Source: Epichloe hybrida
Lineage: Eukaryota > Ascomycota > Sordariomycetes > Hypocreales > Clavicipitaceae
Assembly: GCA_019022495.1 (NCBI GenBank)
Contig: JAFEKR010000001.1
Location: 2,418,001 to 2,482,000 of the forward strand
Reading direction: 5' to 3'
Length of the DNA: 64,000 bases
Position 1 is the stretch's first letter. Each line of letters starts with the position of its first letter. The position numbers and the translations under genes are program-made. Below, in pieces: positions 1-12,986 of this stretch. The notes beneath the pieces are model-generated. The model had not been told where the DNA came from. It was given only the letters and a program-made list of their open reading frames with translations, and ran no database searches.

Positions 1-718
1 AAAGCATTTCATGTCAGGCGGCAATGGACCCAATGCATCAAGTCAACACGGATGGACGAATAATACTGTGGCGTCCTGGTTCTGCCATCCAAACGAACGT
101 ACGGGATCCCATACACACGGAACAGAACCCGGCTTGTGCACGATGCGCGCAGTATCCTTCAAGATCGTGATAAATCCAGGCACCCAGGGTCTTCTACTCG
201 GTAGAAAAGGAAGAAAAAGAATGATTGAGTCGAACTCTTTAGCGATATCATGTAGTACCTATCATAATGATTTTAGCCGAGATACGATACGATGTTATAA
301 GTCCTAAGACGCGGAGAAGCATGTTGATAAGTAAGATGAAATAAAAACGAAGGGCAAACTTGGCGGTCCTTGCAGCCGACGTTCCAAATGGCACAAAGAA
401 CGAGAGTTTTCCCCTTTTTTTTTTCTCTGATCTAAACTGGGTGTTCCATGCTTCCACGGCAACAACGAAGGAATCGTGCCTCTTCAGGAACCAACAAAGT
501 GTGCCACCCGATTTATAACCTTGATCATGTCTCGTGTAACGCAGTGCTCGGTCATACGAAATCTAGAAAAGTAGACGTGCCGGCTTTTGGTATCCTGCAG
601 AGAGGGGGGTCATTGAGCTTCTGGGAGTTTTGTTTCCTTGTCCTCAAGGTTCTTTTCCCAGCTCGTTAGGACGAATGTAATGAAACTCGCTTGGCGGACG
701 AAGAATCCAGAATCAAAC
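1..718. other. No recognisable gene
   Basis: I see no convincing coding region here. Short open frames exist on both strands but none resembles a known family. A minus-strand frame near 10-200 is open over about 60 codons, but I cannot name it. The stretch lies downstream, in the minus direction, of a broken D-lactate dehydrogenase relic, yet I could not find that family's later motifs in it. Confidence 0.4.
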
Positions 719-1045
719 CTAACCAGCCCGACCGGTCAAGAGACCATTCAGGTTATATCCAGCGGAAGTCTTGCGAGGTCGGTTGTGCGTTTTGATGACG
801 AAGCCATCTGCCAGCACAACCGTCAGTTTCACGACATAGTCCTTCATGGCCCCGTATCTAGTTGCATTGGTACCACTGCAATTGGTTGAGACCATGCCTC
901 CGATGAGAGCAGTAGGACCAGGATCCAGCGGCAAGAATAAGCCAGAGCTCCTGATATCCTTGTGTTGGCATTTCTGACCGTTGGAGATGTGGAAGCCGGG
1001 CCAATGCCGCCCGAATGTCGGCGTGCTACCCTGGGGTCGTTTCAT
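719..1045 (-). pseudogene. D-lactate dehydrogenase (FAD-linked oxidase) relic
   Basis: The minus-strand frame translates to a stretch strongly resembling the FAD-binding domain of mitochondrial D-lactate dehydrogenase/glycolate oxidase-type enzymes: SGLFLPLDPGP, IGGMVSTNCSGTNATRYG, then LTVVLADG and NRPRKTSAGYN. In the family these segments contact the FAD pyrophosphate, and the enzyme oxidises D-lactate to pyruvate in mitochondria. Here the frame hits a stop just after LLTG, where a conserved SEGTLG-like motif would follow. I find neither the N-terminal part of the FAD domain nor the C-terminal substrate domain on either side. No plausible splice sites rescue it by eye. I therefore read it as a truncated remnant of about 100 codons, not a working gene. 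Family assignment is fairly secure; the exact ends are not. Confidence 0.7.
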
Positions 1046-1508
1046 GTCTTGGCCCTGACGGCAGCCACAACCGATCGTGGGCCATGATTTTGATTGGGAT
1101 AGATTGAATCTGGAGAGGCGTCGGAAATGTGCGGGGTCTGTTCCTGCCGGATGAGTTTGCTTGGGAATCTGGTACTCCTTCAGCGGTGGCCCGTGGGTGG
1201 CTCACAGTTGTACGGACTGGGTCACATTTCAGGTTGAGGTTTTATACATTCATGGCAGCACGGGACCTAATAATGAGGACTTCTGCCGATATTTTGCCGT
1301 GCCCGGTCCGGTTGCAAGCTTTCTTGGCCCACTTGCATCTGTAGGAGCAACTAAGCAACTGCCACCCTCAAACCCTTGCGAAATCTCCCCCAAGACCTTG
1401 GGTGGCGCCATTTAACCCCATTCAGACATTCAGTGAGCCACAACACGCAACACCTGCTCTGCTGGCTGATTTGGACCACCATCGTGTTCGCGGCACGAAT
1501 CCGCCCCC

Positions 1509-4500
1509 ATGACTGCCGAGAAGATGCCTCTCATTCTGGACAATGCTATGCCAGTGGATATGAACAATGTCGATGATCTGTTCGGGGACGATGTTCCTCT
1601 TCAGCTCCCCGGAAGATCACAGGGAAAGCAGCTCCAACAACGTCTGGATGAGCTCAGAAATCGCGGATGCTGCCAGTATGGACTTGTCGACCTTTACCCA
1701 ATTACTTGTTCGCGCCTCTCACTAACCGTCTTCTAGGGCGTTGGCATGGTCAAAATCGGGTACCATAGCTTCGATAACACCAGACGGACAACATCTTGAG
1801 CTTCGGTTCTTGAGATGTCACCCCAAAAATGGCACCTGGGGCCTTGGTGAGGCTACAACTTGCGATCTTATCAAGGGAACGCCCGTCATCCCACTGGTTC
1901 ATCTAGAATGGGGCCCCACAAACAGTCCAGAGTTGGCTATCATGGATGCAGCTGGAAGAGTTGCCGTCGTAAGCGTTGGCGTCTCACTAAATTATCCCTT
2001 CCCCACGAGAAAGTGGGATACGGATAGCGTCGATGACTTCCATGGAGTCTCGGGCTGCTACTGGCTCCCAGTTGCTCCCTCAAATCAACAGGTGATTTTC
2101 ACTTTTTTTCTTCTTTTTTCAATGCATACAGACGTCTCATTCCGGTGCTAACAACTCCAGAAACCCTTCAACGTCATGTATGGCCCCGCCAATAAGCAGG
2201 GAAATATGTATCAGTACGAGAGCTCCTTTGTACATGCTCTCGGCCCATGTCACCCACACTCTGCCAAGAGTGCTCTCTTCTGCATAACCATGAATGGCAT
2301 GCTGAAGATGTACTGGTCTCAGAATAACGGACGCATGGAAGAGACTACAATGGAACTGGAAAGTGTCAATACGACGGATGAGCTGGTGACACACGCTGCT
2401 TTCTCTTCAGATAAAAGTAGGTTGCCTATCCTCTTTCAATTTCAACCTGATGGACCAACTTCGTTGACAGACTGACCCTAGAGTATCTGCTTGCCGCCAT
2501 TGCAACGTCTTCTAGCCAATTGAAACTTCTCAAAATCGAGATCCAATGGGCTGGCCCAGGTTCATCGTCGGAAAAGAACACCATGCCGCAGAATGCTCGC
2601 TTGAACCCGGCGCTGGTTGAGACACACGTTGCTTCTGTGAATTGGCTTTGTACTGGTCCTAATGACACAGATCAAGACACTGCCATTGCAGAGCTTTCGT
2701 TTGTTCAAATATTGCCTACTGTCATGGACAACACTGGGTTGAGTACTGTTCCTTACATGATACTGACAGTCAGATCGAGAGCCGCCGGCGAGGGTACCTT
2801 CCAAGCTGCCCAAAGCATTTTGGATAGGTGGGAAGCTGCTGAATCCAAACAGGGCCTAGATCCTGCTTTTGAACAATTGGGCAATCGAAGGAACAGCATT
2901 TCATCAGAACCACCGAGCATAACGAAGCTTAAAAAGTTGGAGCCGGTTGTCATCAACAAGGTCGTCATTGGCCTGCAAATTATTCACTTTGGGAAGACCC
3001 TGCTGTTGACCATGTCAGATGGTTCCCTTGAATATCGAGATCGGTTTACATTCGAAGAGGTGTACGCAGGGCAAGATCTCGCCAAGATAATGACCCTGCG
3101 ACAAGCCGGATGGTCATTTTCCGATGATGGGCCTTGTAAGTTTACCCTGCCTGCATTTCTCAAGTGGCATCACAATAGACTATCATTAACAAACCTTTAG
3201 GTCATCAAGCTGCTGTGTCACCGACTGGCTGCTCAATGGTACAGCTCGGAGATGATGGGAAAGTTCGGTGGAACAAGCTTCAGTATGCAATAGGGGACAT
3301 CGGGAACACGACGCAAGACGGTGAGCAACTGTTCAAATTGAGTAGACATGAGAACGTGACATTGTTGACATGGCGTAGCGCATTACTCGGCGACCATCGC
3401 AAGCATATCTATCGCGGCTGCATCAGCTATGTGGCACCAGAATAATCACGATGATCTTCTTGCTGTTGTTCAGTCACTTGCGTATAAAAAGAGTCAGTCG
3501 CCTACACCGAAAATTCGTTTTGCAATGCATGCTAATTTTCGGTCAGAATTTGTGCTTGATTGGGTCAGTGAACTGATTCGCATCCTCAAGATTCAGGTGG
3601 ATTACTCGGATGAGACGCACCACGACGCACTTATGAGGAACTTGTCGCTTCAGTTCTGTCTTGGCATCATGAACAGCCTGGGTTTCAGAGGGGAATCGCT
3701 CAAAAGGAGTTTCCAAAGCAAGTTTGCCATGATTGATTTGAATTTGCGCAATGTTGTTATTCTCATCACTCTTGCGAGCAACACCCCGTTGAACATTCGC
3801 GAAAAGATGAGTCCTTTGGATGAACATGGTAAGATTATTTGATTTGATAGATTCTGACAATGTGTACGAAGCTGAATTTCAGACACTAGAGGTTGTGGAT
3901 GCCTTGGCCGGCTGCGCCAAATGGTCTGTCGACCTTCTCTCATGGCTTGTGGACAGTCTGTTTGAGCTCATGAATGATGAAGAGTTCAGACAACGATGCG
4001 CTCAGCAACGATTCAACGAGTTGAATTCCTTCTTACTGAAGAGGAATGATGTATCATTGCACCTGCTTCTCTCTTCCTCAAGCCGAAGCTTTTTGTCTGC
4101 GATCTGCCGCCGAGTTGCGCTGCTTGAAGCCATCAGCAACAAAGCCATGGATTTCTACAAAACACAGGCGTCAGGAGATGTGCCCAGTGGTGGCAAGGTT
4201 CTCAACCCGCAGTTGCAGCATGCCTATTACAAGATGCAGAGGGCCACGTCAACGAGTATCATCAAGGTGGCGGACTTGGAAAAACTACTGAACGTCCTGT
4301 CTCAAGACGTCAGACAGGCTTATGCTATATATCTGCCCCAGTGGGTGAAGAAGCAGCCCAATGCGCCGCAGGGAAAGCAATTGGATGTTGCAATCAAGAC
4401 GACCCAAATCCAGTTTGAGGTATCCATGCTTCTGTCCGGATCTCCGCCGCCTGCTTTCATCCCTGTCATCAAGAAGTTCTTCACCATGGACCTCCCTGCT

Positions 4501-4803
4501 TTCCGCAAGACGACAGATCCTGCAAAGCTATATTTTGCGGATTTCGAACTACTGGGTGTCCAGGATGACCTGGCTAGCCTAGCCGCTAGGCAGGCCAGGG
4601 GCGTCTACGTGGACTTGTTCAAGAGGGTGGCCTTGCGACGAGGACGCGGAGGAAACCGATGGAGACGGTGCGCAAGGTGCACCTCTGTAATGGAAGATGT
4701 GTTTGGCAGTCGTCCGGGGTTTGCGTTTGTACTTGCGCAACAACGCAGGTGTTCCTGCGGAGGCTATTGGGCGTTGCTTCCCAAGGGAAAGCTAATCTTG
4801 TGA
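1509..4803 (+). CDS. MED16: Mediator complex subunit 16 (Med16/Sin4)
   Basis: Predicted 977-residue protein of the Mediator tail module, a nuclear co-activator that links sequence-specific activators to RNA polymerase II. Seven exons keep one frame: 1509-1675, 1737-2091, 2161-2416, 2482-3135, 3201-3320, 3379-3828, 3872-4803. The start MTAEKMPL is followed by an acidic VDDLFGDD segment, then the conserved AWSKSGTIASI opening of the Med16 beta-propeller region (about residues 56-400). A helical middle region contains DALAGCAKWSVDLLSWL. The C-terminus carries the family's cysteine-rich end: RRCARCTSVMED, then RRCSCGGYWALLP. All donors are GT and acceptors AG. The sixth intron is only 43 bp, so that junction is the least certain. 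Length matches fungal Med16 (about 950-1000 residues). The family call comes from recognition of these segments, not from a search. Confidence 0.88.
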
Positions 4804-6732
4804 CGGAAATGCTTCCGTCTACTTGTATTTGGCGTTCAGGTTGTATCGGATAAGCGGGCTTGTGATTTGATGATTTGACTCGTCACATGGCATTTGAATG
4901 ATTACGGAATGCTACTACGAGTTTTTGGTCTAGATATTCATGTTACTGCCAACCAATAGCAGCGCAGCTTCCTTGCATTACGTTTACCAAATCATTACTC
5001 CGTGCCGATGGAATAGGTAAAGAACAAGTATACTACAACCACCAAAAGGACATAATCAAACCTGGTAGGACCGCTCCTGGCGCTCCAACCGGGTACGAAT
5101 GCCAGTAAAAAACACAATTCTGGTCTTGGGATCAATCGCAACCGATCCAGAACTAGGGCTGAGCCGCGTCTCACCGTGTAACACCACACAGCACACATCG
5201 CAGTTCCTTTGGACGCGGCATTCCGACCCGAAAAAAAAAAACCGTGTCTCACGTACGGCGGCGCATCGACGAGTGCTGCCACCCGCGGAACTTGGCACCA
5301 CTGCTAACGGCAACAGGTGAGATGTACGTTCCCCGTAGTCAGGTTCTCGGGTTTCTTCATCACCCAGACATCCAAAGATTACCCTTTTCGAAGAGTGGAG
5401 GATGCGAGATATTCATGACTTGGCGATGGAACGACGTCTAGTGAACACCATGATTTTTCCATGATGCTGACTACGATGAAGTCGTCATTTCTGGTGCGTC
5501 GTGTCAAATGTATTTTCACAATGTGCGACAATGGACCACCCACAGTTTACTAGGAACGCAAGCCAAGAGCTGTCAAAGTTACATGCCGACAAAAGAAGCA
5601 AGTTGGGGTGCGCTTTGATAAGGGATTGGATGGTGTGGTGTGGCGGCACGGGGGAGATGGACACGGCCAGGCAAGGGGGAAGGGGAAGGGGGTTCTTGCG
5701 ATGCAATCAATCGTGCATTCGGGCGGGGTTTCCGCGATGCATGCCCTCGGGGATGGTTTCAAAAAGAAAATAACGTCTTGTGATGTGATGTGCTGGTGGG
5801 GAAATCGGGATCGCCAATCGCCATCCTGCTTTGATATAATATGGTCATTTTCTCATGGCTTGGCCTTGGCCGGGATGGATTGACGTCTGGTACGGAGTAG
5901 GTGCGAGTCGAAAAAAAGAAAGATGCGCAGCGGTTATTTGTTGGCGCTCATGATGCATGAACGGGGTGACAACTGGGCAATGGCCTGCCAACTTGCAATA
6001 CGGAGTACATGTGCAGGAATGACGTTGTATGATCAACGCGCCGTCCTCGTGTGAATGAATGAAGGGTGAATGAAAGGGTCGATGATAGGGTAGGGTAATC
6101 CGTAGAGTAGAGAGTAAGCGTTGCCATCCATCGGATGCATCGTCTGACTGACTGGCTGTGAAAGGCCCCCGCGAGATGTTGGGGAGACGACGCAATTCGC
6201 TCGCTCGCGCTGGCCATTGATTTCAGCATGTACGTCCGTACAGTTGTACAAATGTACAGGACATACATACATAGGCGCCTGGCAGGGATGACCGACCAGA
6301 CCTTCTTCACCTGACGACCGCTGATACAACCCCACTGTACAATGGCGATCCCCCAGCTGGCAGGGGCGCCCCTCGTCTGACCGCAGCGGTGTTGCTGGAA
6401 TGGTGGACGTCCAGGAAAGACTGGTGGATCAAGTATTACTACGGAACAATGCACTCGTATAGGCAAAACCCATTTCATCTCTACCTATAATTCTTGTACA
6501 CTCTCGAAAAACGGTCTGGAAAAGTCCGAGTATGTGTTTAAGCCCCCTGGTTCTGTTTGGTTTCTGGCGGGCAAGTTCCGGACGAAACCGCGGATATTTT
6601 GGCGCTGTGACCTCGGAATAATTCGTCGACCCAAGTCGGCCAACAAGTCCAAGTCGTTCTCCGGTTCCTATGTACAGGTCACCAGCCTGCGATGGAGGAG
6701 AGGAGGCAAGTTGCCGTAGCATACGTGTAGCA

Positions 6733-6755
6733 TACGGAGTACGGATTACGGAGTA
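6733..6755. promoter_or_regulatory. Paired TACGGAGTA motifs
   Basis: Two perfect copies of the 9-mer TACGGAGTA start at 6733 and 6747, 14 bp apart. Further perfect copies, on either strand, lie at 5891, 5999, 58801, 58939 and 60585. All are outside the genes I annotate. The CGG core could suit a zinc-cluster regulator, but no binding function is shown by the sequence. Confidence 0.45.
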
Positions 6756-7080
6756 GCAACTTCACAATGCAAAAAGGGCGAACGACGGGTTGTGCCACCC
6801 ATCAGATCAGGGCCATCAGTTAGTTGCCTTGTACGACGATGAGATGGAAATAGATTCTGCGTTTGACGCGCACTTGTTGGCGGGCCATGACACGGCGGCC
6901 AATCTAATCTCACTGTCAGCCAACGACTGCGACTCTGCAGCCGGCCAGGTTGCATTGAGTGAGTGCAGGAAGGCGCCGGGAGGAGTCAGGCGGCCCTAAG
7001 TTGGTAAGGCTAGAGTTAATAGTTCCTGGCGCTACGGACTAGTTCAGGTACGACGAGGTCGGTCCCCGCGCGGGTGTGGC

Positions 7081-7172
7081 CCCCTGGGCGCTCGGCTTTT
7101 TCCCCTGGGCGCTCGCCTTTTTCATGCCCCTGGGTGCCTGGGTGCCTGGGTGTGCCTGGGTGTGCCTGGGTA
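7081..7172. repeat. GC-rich tandem repeats
   Basis: Two imperfect 21-bp copies begin CCCCTGGGCGCTCG (7081 and 7102). They are followed by five variants of a GCCTGGGTG unit (about 7126-7172). This is a local minisatellite in non-coding DNA. Confidence 0.75.
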
Positions 7173-8335
7173 ATGCCTCTGGCACCGTCAACCCACGGGG
7201 TGTGGTGTCCGAACGACGAATCGACCAAGCCGGTGAATGTGTTGAATAAAGGAGATTATACATAGCCGCAGTCCTATGGCCATTCATTATAGGCATTACA
7301 GAATGCAAATGCAAATGCAAATGAGCAGCTCTCCTAACCCGAGTAAGTCATGTCATGTCCTCGGAGCATATCCCGCTAATACTTGCGTCTCCACACCTGC
7401 TTAAATTGCCATGTATAGCATAGTAATAAGCCGTACCCGCGGATTATTCGGATCATCACGGTCATTTTGCCACCCAGGCCGAGGAAAACTTACTCGAGAG
7501 ACTACGCTGTGGAAGAGGCAGAGAGGGTTCATTGGTCTTTGTTTCGTGGAGCCGTTTTGATGCATGTACATGTACATATTCCGCAATATTGTCTGGTGAT
7601 AATACCTGGGATGAACCACGCCCGACAGCTGACGGCTGCGCCGCGAATAAGGTTATGCTCGTGAGTCGGACACATCAGTCCATCCCACTGCCAGTACGGA
7701 ATGTTATCCTATTATCCTAGTGTTTGTGAGTCTTATCCAGCACTTTCCCTTTCCCTTCACGCGCTGTGCCCCATCCCTGTCGGCTGCAAATTAGCCATGC
7801 CCAGAACGATTTGCCGTCGACCCCTTTTTGGCCACGACTTAATCCGTAAGTTGACTTACTTGACAGCAATGCCCCCTCCCCGGCCGGGTACCTGCCACTA
7901 AAAGCCGCTCTTGCTTGCCCACCAGGCGCCCACCAGGTGCCCACGCAGCAAATCGTGCCTCAGTACTGAGGATCCCCCGTAACGCCCCCCGTAACCCCCC
8001 GTCAACGAAGCACCCACGGGCCCCACGGGCCAGTCAAGACTGCTTCTGCTTCTGCTTCTGCTTCTGCTTCGAGCATCGACGGGGCCAAGCCAAGTTGACA
8101 AACCCTGCAAGTGGTGGCCTGGTCTCTTCCTTCTTCGTGTCTCTTGTCTTGCTCATCCATCCCTCGCCGTTGACGGCCCCCAATGTCCGCCCAGGATTTG
8201 TGCCTCTTCTTTCTTCTCTTCTCGTTCATTTGCCGAGACGAACTACATACCTTTTCATGGCCAATTTAACCACCCGGCGATAAGACATTATTGCTTGGTG
8301 ATTTCGGTCACACTCTCATAACCGACCTGCCCAAA

Positions 8336-11300
8336 ATGGCGCCTCTAGTTTCGGGTCATGGGTCGGCGCTGCGGCACTTGGACTCGTCCATCTTGCCCAC
8401 CTCTGATACAGCATCTGTCTCGTCTGATACCCTCCAACCCCAAGACGTCCCCTCGACAAGCCACCAGTTCCAACTCTCCAAACAAGAACAGCAAGACCAA
8501 GACCAAGAGCAGCCGCAGCCACAGCAGCAACAACCTCCTCCGGAATTGGACCTCGAGGCGAACATCACACACCAGCCAACCTCTGACACTGATACGCTTC
8601 ATCATCCTCTTCCCAGCCGACACAGCGTGGCCAATAGCCTCAGCTCCTTGACATCTACCATCTCGACTCCTGTTGCGTCTGGCGTCAGTTCTGACTCAAC
8701 TGCTCCTCTTCCTCCTCCCTTCAAAAGTCCCATCAAGCGGAAGCCCTCGTCGGCGTCAGCTTCGTCTTTGGCTGCATCTCTCAGTCTACGCGATTCCGCC
8801 GGTGCTATTCCTCCTCCCTTGAACCCTGAGCTTCTCCCCAAGCCCGATCAGAGGTTCTCCAGGTCACCATCCATTGATAGTCCGACCTTTTACGACTATC
8901 CGCACTCGCTCCGAATTTCCCAATCCTCCTGCAAGTAAGTTTCACATCATCCCATCTAAAGAGCCCCCTTCCCACACTACGTCAGTAATGGACGTGTTCT
9001 TGTTTCCTGAGTTCACCCCTTATTCCCACTCTTACTGCTCTTTCTCTGGGGTGTTTCCCACACGTTTCTAGCGTGTTTCCTTTATATGACAAGTTTCCGG
9101 CAAAACATTTTCCTCGACATTTGATTCTGTCTTCCCTCTGAACTGCTCGAACGGCCGCGTCATAGACCTGGGCGGCATTTGACTGGGGTTCCCTGAGCAA
9201 GACCCTTGCTGACTGGAATCCAACTCAGTAGATCTCCCGTCACCAACTTGGCGAGTACCCACGCGCCGACGTCTGAAGAACGCAGCATTCCACAAGGCCA
9301 TCTGCGACATAGCAAATCTGCTGAGCTGTCAGACGTACTTTCCACATACGACGACTTCCTCTCTCGGGGAACTGACTCTTCGATACCAGATGAAGACTTG
9401 GCTCAAAGCTCGACGACTGGAATTGCAATAGAGGATAATAGCTCCGACGACTTGGAGTCTCTCTACGCGGACCACTTTGACCATACACCAACTCTTCCCA
9501 TGTTGGCTCCAAAGCCAACGCCGCCACATCTGAAACTCGACACTGTCGAAACATCAGCTTCTCAAATCGAGCCATCATCTACCCAGGAACCCGGTAGTCC
9601 AGATTCAGCCAAACTCGCTGCATCTCCGCAACTGAACAAGACCCTTCCCCGATCTCCAGGCCAGACATCTCCATTTGCAACCTTGTTTGGCTGGCCCAAC
9701 ATATCTCCTTCTGTCACTGAATTTTCCTCGATTCCTTCCCCTCTATCCTCAGCCAAACACGCAAATGACGCGCATCACATCTCGGGAATCACCAGGTCAA
9801 ACTCTTCCTCAAGTAACTCCAATGGTGCAACATCAAATCCAATTGGATATTGCGAATCATACCTATCAACACCACCGCCCGGCTCGGCCCCCTCGACTCT
9901 CCAACTCGACGAGATGGAGGACGAATTAAAGGCCATCAGCTCAGAGCTGGCCGCGTCCATTCGACGAGAGATGGACCTGGAGGACCTCGTCGACAGGCTT
10001 CAGGAGCAAGCCAGCAATCCACAAGCTCCTAGCAAGCGGTCCAGCGACTACTTTTCCGACTCAGGCTACAGCTCCGCCAAAGTAAGCGAATATGACCAAA
10101 GTCGTGAAGAAATTGAGAAAATTCAGAGGAGATCAGAGCAAGAAAAGGCGTCAATTCGACTAGAACTCGGCAATAAATTACAAGATGAGAGATCGCGGCG
10201 AAAAGTTCTGGATCAGCAGATCAAAGATCTGGCCGAGAAAGCCTCTCAGATGGACCTGGCTCACATGAACAACCTCGATGCCAACGATCGTGTCAGGGAC
10301 CTTGAAAAGTCTTGCCAAGACCTTAGACGACGTCTTGCAGAGGAACGAGAGTCCAAGAGCAACTATGAGGATTTGTTGTCTGGACTGAAGAGCGAACTAC
10401 AAGAAGCCTGCAATGAGCGAGATAATCTCCGAGAAGAAGTTGTTCCTCAGCTGCGGGCTAGAGTAGAAGGCCTCGAAGCCCAAGCAGCTTCATATGCCAA
10501 CCTGACCTATGAGTCAACCAAAATGCAACACCAGCTTCAATCACTGAAACAGGAAAACACATCTCTCCGGAACTCGATGGGCCCCGAAGACCTGGCCTTG
10601 GCCCGATCGAACTCCGTGGCCGCCAACTCGTTCAAGGCCCGCGGCTCCCCCGCATTCGGCGGCCTGTCTCGATCGACAAGCGTCAAGAACGCTCAGTCCG
10701 AGTCGAGAGAAGCTCTCGCGGAGCGACTGAAGGACGTGGAGGCTCAGCGAGATGCTCTCCACAGTGCACTCAAGAACCTTCTCGAGAGGCAAGAGTTCCA
10801 GAATCGCGAGAATGAGAAGAAGATCAAAATCCTCGAAGCCGAGCGTCAGAGATTGCTTCTTGAACCCCGCAAGGCAGGCTTCGACAGGGAAATATCCAGC
10901 CTACGTACCGAGATTAATGTGCTGCGTCGTCGAGCGGAGGACGCTCTGGAACAAAAATGGCAAGTCGAGAAGGGCCTGGGAGGTCTGAAGATGGACCTCG
11001 ATAGGGCCGAGGAAGAAATCGCTTCTCTCCGTTCTCTCCTCCAAGAGAAGGACATTCTAATCCCACCTGCCCTGGCCAGGTCAAGCTCTGCAAACGGCAC
11101 TTTGAGCACTCCCGTGACCTCAGAATCACTCCAAACGGCTCACCAGGATCTGCAAAGCGCCTACACCGAGTCCTTGGAGCGCATTAAGAAACTGGAGCTT
11201 GATACTGGCGACGCTGCATCCGACGAGAAGACTAGGCTTGCCATTGAGCGCCTGGAACAATCTCTTTCCACCGCATTCTCGGAACGAGACGCCGCCCGAC

Positions 11301-12007
11301 GGCACCTAGATGGCATGAAATTACAGGTGGATGGATTGTCGACGAGCGAGTCCCAGCATGTTGAAAGGGAGTCGGCTTTGGCAGACCAGCTGAGCGAATC
11401 TGCACAGCGAGTTGAGCAACTTGCATCTCAGGTTCAACAGCAGCTTTCGACCAATGCCGAACTGCGCAAGCGACTCGCCGAAACCGTGGCCAGGGGTGAC
11501 TCGGACAGGAAAATCAACTCGGACCGCATCACCGATCTGCAGGCGCGTCTGCATGTACTCGAGGAGCAGCTCGTCGCCGCTCAAACTTCGTCCGAGGATC
11601 GCGTTGGCCGCCACGAAGAGGAGCTCGCTCAGCTGCGAGAGGCGCACAACGTACAGCTTCGCCGCATCAACAACGGTGGCGGCGTCGGGGTTTCTGCTCG
11701 CCAGGGTCCCCTCCTGGATGCCGGAGCCTCCACCAACACAATATTCCGTGGTTCTGGACAGAGCATCTCAGCCAAGAGCTTTGAGGATGAGGTCGAAATC
11801 AGGACGTTACGTGCCCGTGTCACAGAGCTGGAGAAGGCTCTCGCAGATGCCGACAACGAGATCCATCAAGTCGTTGCTAAGATGAGCGAGGCGCAGATCG
11901 AGGTTATGAATCTCCAGGAAGAGCGGGAGTTGGCCGCTCGCGAAACGCGCAAGTTGCAAAAGTTGCTTGAAGCGGCCAAGCTGACACCTCCGGGTGGACG
12001 TGCCTAA
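8336..12007 (+). CDS. Large coiled-coil protein (septation/cytoskeleton-like)
   Basis: Predicted 1125-residue protein from two exons, 8336-8934 and 9229-12007, joined across a 294-bp intron (GTAAGT donor, CAACTCAG acceptor) that keeps the frame. The start is the ATG after ACCTGCCCAAA. The first 400 residues are low-complexity and rich in Ser, Pro and Gln. About residues 405-435 hold the segment SIRREMDLEDLVDRLQ, followed by KRSSDYFSDSGYSSAK, an arrangement I associate with Pezizomycotina coiled-coil proteins related to up-regulated-during-septation proteins. From about residue 440 to the end are long heptad-type coiled coils rich in Glu, Leu, Arg and Gln. No catalytic domain or membrane segment is visible. 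It is probably a cytoplasmic scaffold or cytoskeleton-associated protein. The septation link is weak inference; the coiled-coil nature is plain. Confidence 0.8.
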
Positions 12008-12712
12008 TCGGTTAGTCTGGCGCGTGAGGGCTGCTCGTGTCCATGCAACCGGGGCTACGCAAGCAGCAGACGCTGCGAGAGCCCGTCAGGCGTCGTGACA
12101 TGGAAGATCAAACATGGCATGGCATGGGAGAGAGAGAGAGATTCATTGTCATGCATCTAGCGATTGGAGTTTTTGTTGTTTGCTTTTGTCTGCATTCATA
12201 CGGAAGTAGGCCTTGTCATTTTCTGGGGGCCGAAATAATTTGAGCCTTTCAAGTGCGAAACACAAATCGTGGGCACGAAAACCTTGAGCAAACCGGGGTC
12301 ATTGTTACTAGCACACACACCACGAAGAATCAGAGTTGAGTATATATGCTACACGTGGGCTTGCTGAGTTATATGTTGACGGGTGTCGAAGGAAAAGATT
12401 ACTCTGGGCGGCTTCGCAAATTGGTATGGCGACAGATTCGACCGAGGCCATTTGCATAACATTATTATTATACATTCTGGGACATAATGTTTTCTTGTAA
12501 CATCTAACTGATAAAGTATGAATGGGAGATTGGGGCCGCTACACGGTGTATGTTTACTTGGAAGTAATTGGCTCAATAAGAAGAACATTCAAATCAGGGA
12601 AGAGAGAGGATGATCGTGATTATAGTGAAGTTTGCTCGCTCTATTCATCAAGTTTGAGGTACGGATTAGTGAATCTGAATTCGAGCACCTTGGGACTCGG
12701 GAAGGAGGAGTG
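12008..12712. other. Gene-free 3' flank, unaltered by RIP
   Basis: About 700 bp of normal-composition DNA between the coiled-coil gene and the retroelement nest. It probably contains the gene's 3' UTR. I see no coding region. It stays free of RIP-like bias right up to the target duplication at 12713. Confidence 0.5.
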
Positions 12713-12717
12713 GGGAA
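12713..12717. repeat. Copia target-site duplication, left copy (GGGAA)
   Basis: The five bases GGGAA directly before the first LTR are repeated exactly at 25066-25070 directly after the second LTR. A perfect 5-bp duplication fixes the ends of the outer element and shows that it arose by one integration event. Confidence 0.92.
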
Positions 12718-12986
12718 TGTTGAGGATATTCACAGCCTCACATCGTAGCCTCAGATATCAGGCATCACTCTTGTTATCCCCTCTTCGTTTGACGATGTAG
12801 CTTCCCGCATCGCGTTTGATATCGCGGTTCATTGCAGGCTTTGTTTAAAGACCTAGATTTATTACTTATAGATTTAAAGCTTATAAGCTTCCCTTTTCTC
12901 TTCTAGATTACGAATTCCTAGATAGCAATTTTACATTATTATCTTATTTTCTAACCACTCTTTGCCTCTATTTGCATTATTTCACA
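12718..12986 (+). repeat. Copia 5' LTR (269 bp)
   Basis: It starts TGTTGAGGATATTC and ends TTTCACA. It aligns end to end with 24797-25065. The first roughly 130 bp keep normal composition and look ancestral; the last roughly 55 bp show C-to-T changes relative to the 3' LTR. The central part is identical in both copies. Confidence 0.92.

Larger units (their letters stand above)
4804..8335. other. 3.5-kb intergenic region between MED16 and the coiled-coil gene
   Basis: I see no gene I can support. Open frames are short, overlap one another on both strands, and resemble nothing known. The stretch holds four perfect copies of TACGGAGTA (5891, 5999, 6733, 6747), GC-rich tandem repeats at 7081-7172, and a tandem ATGCAA tract near 7303-7323. 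Pyrimidine-rich DNA with a TTCTGC hexamer repeat (about 8041-8070) precedes the next start codon and probably lies in its 5' leader. Confidence 0.5.
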
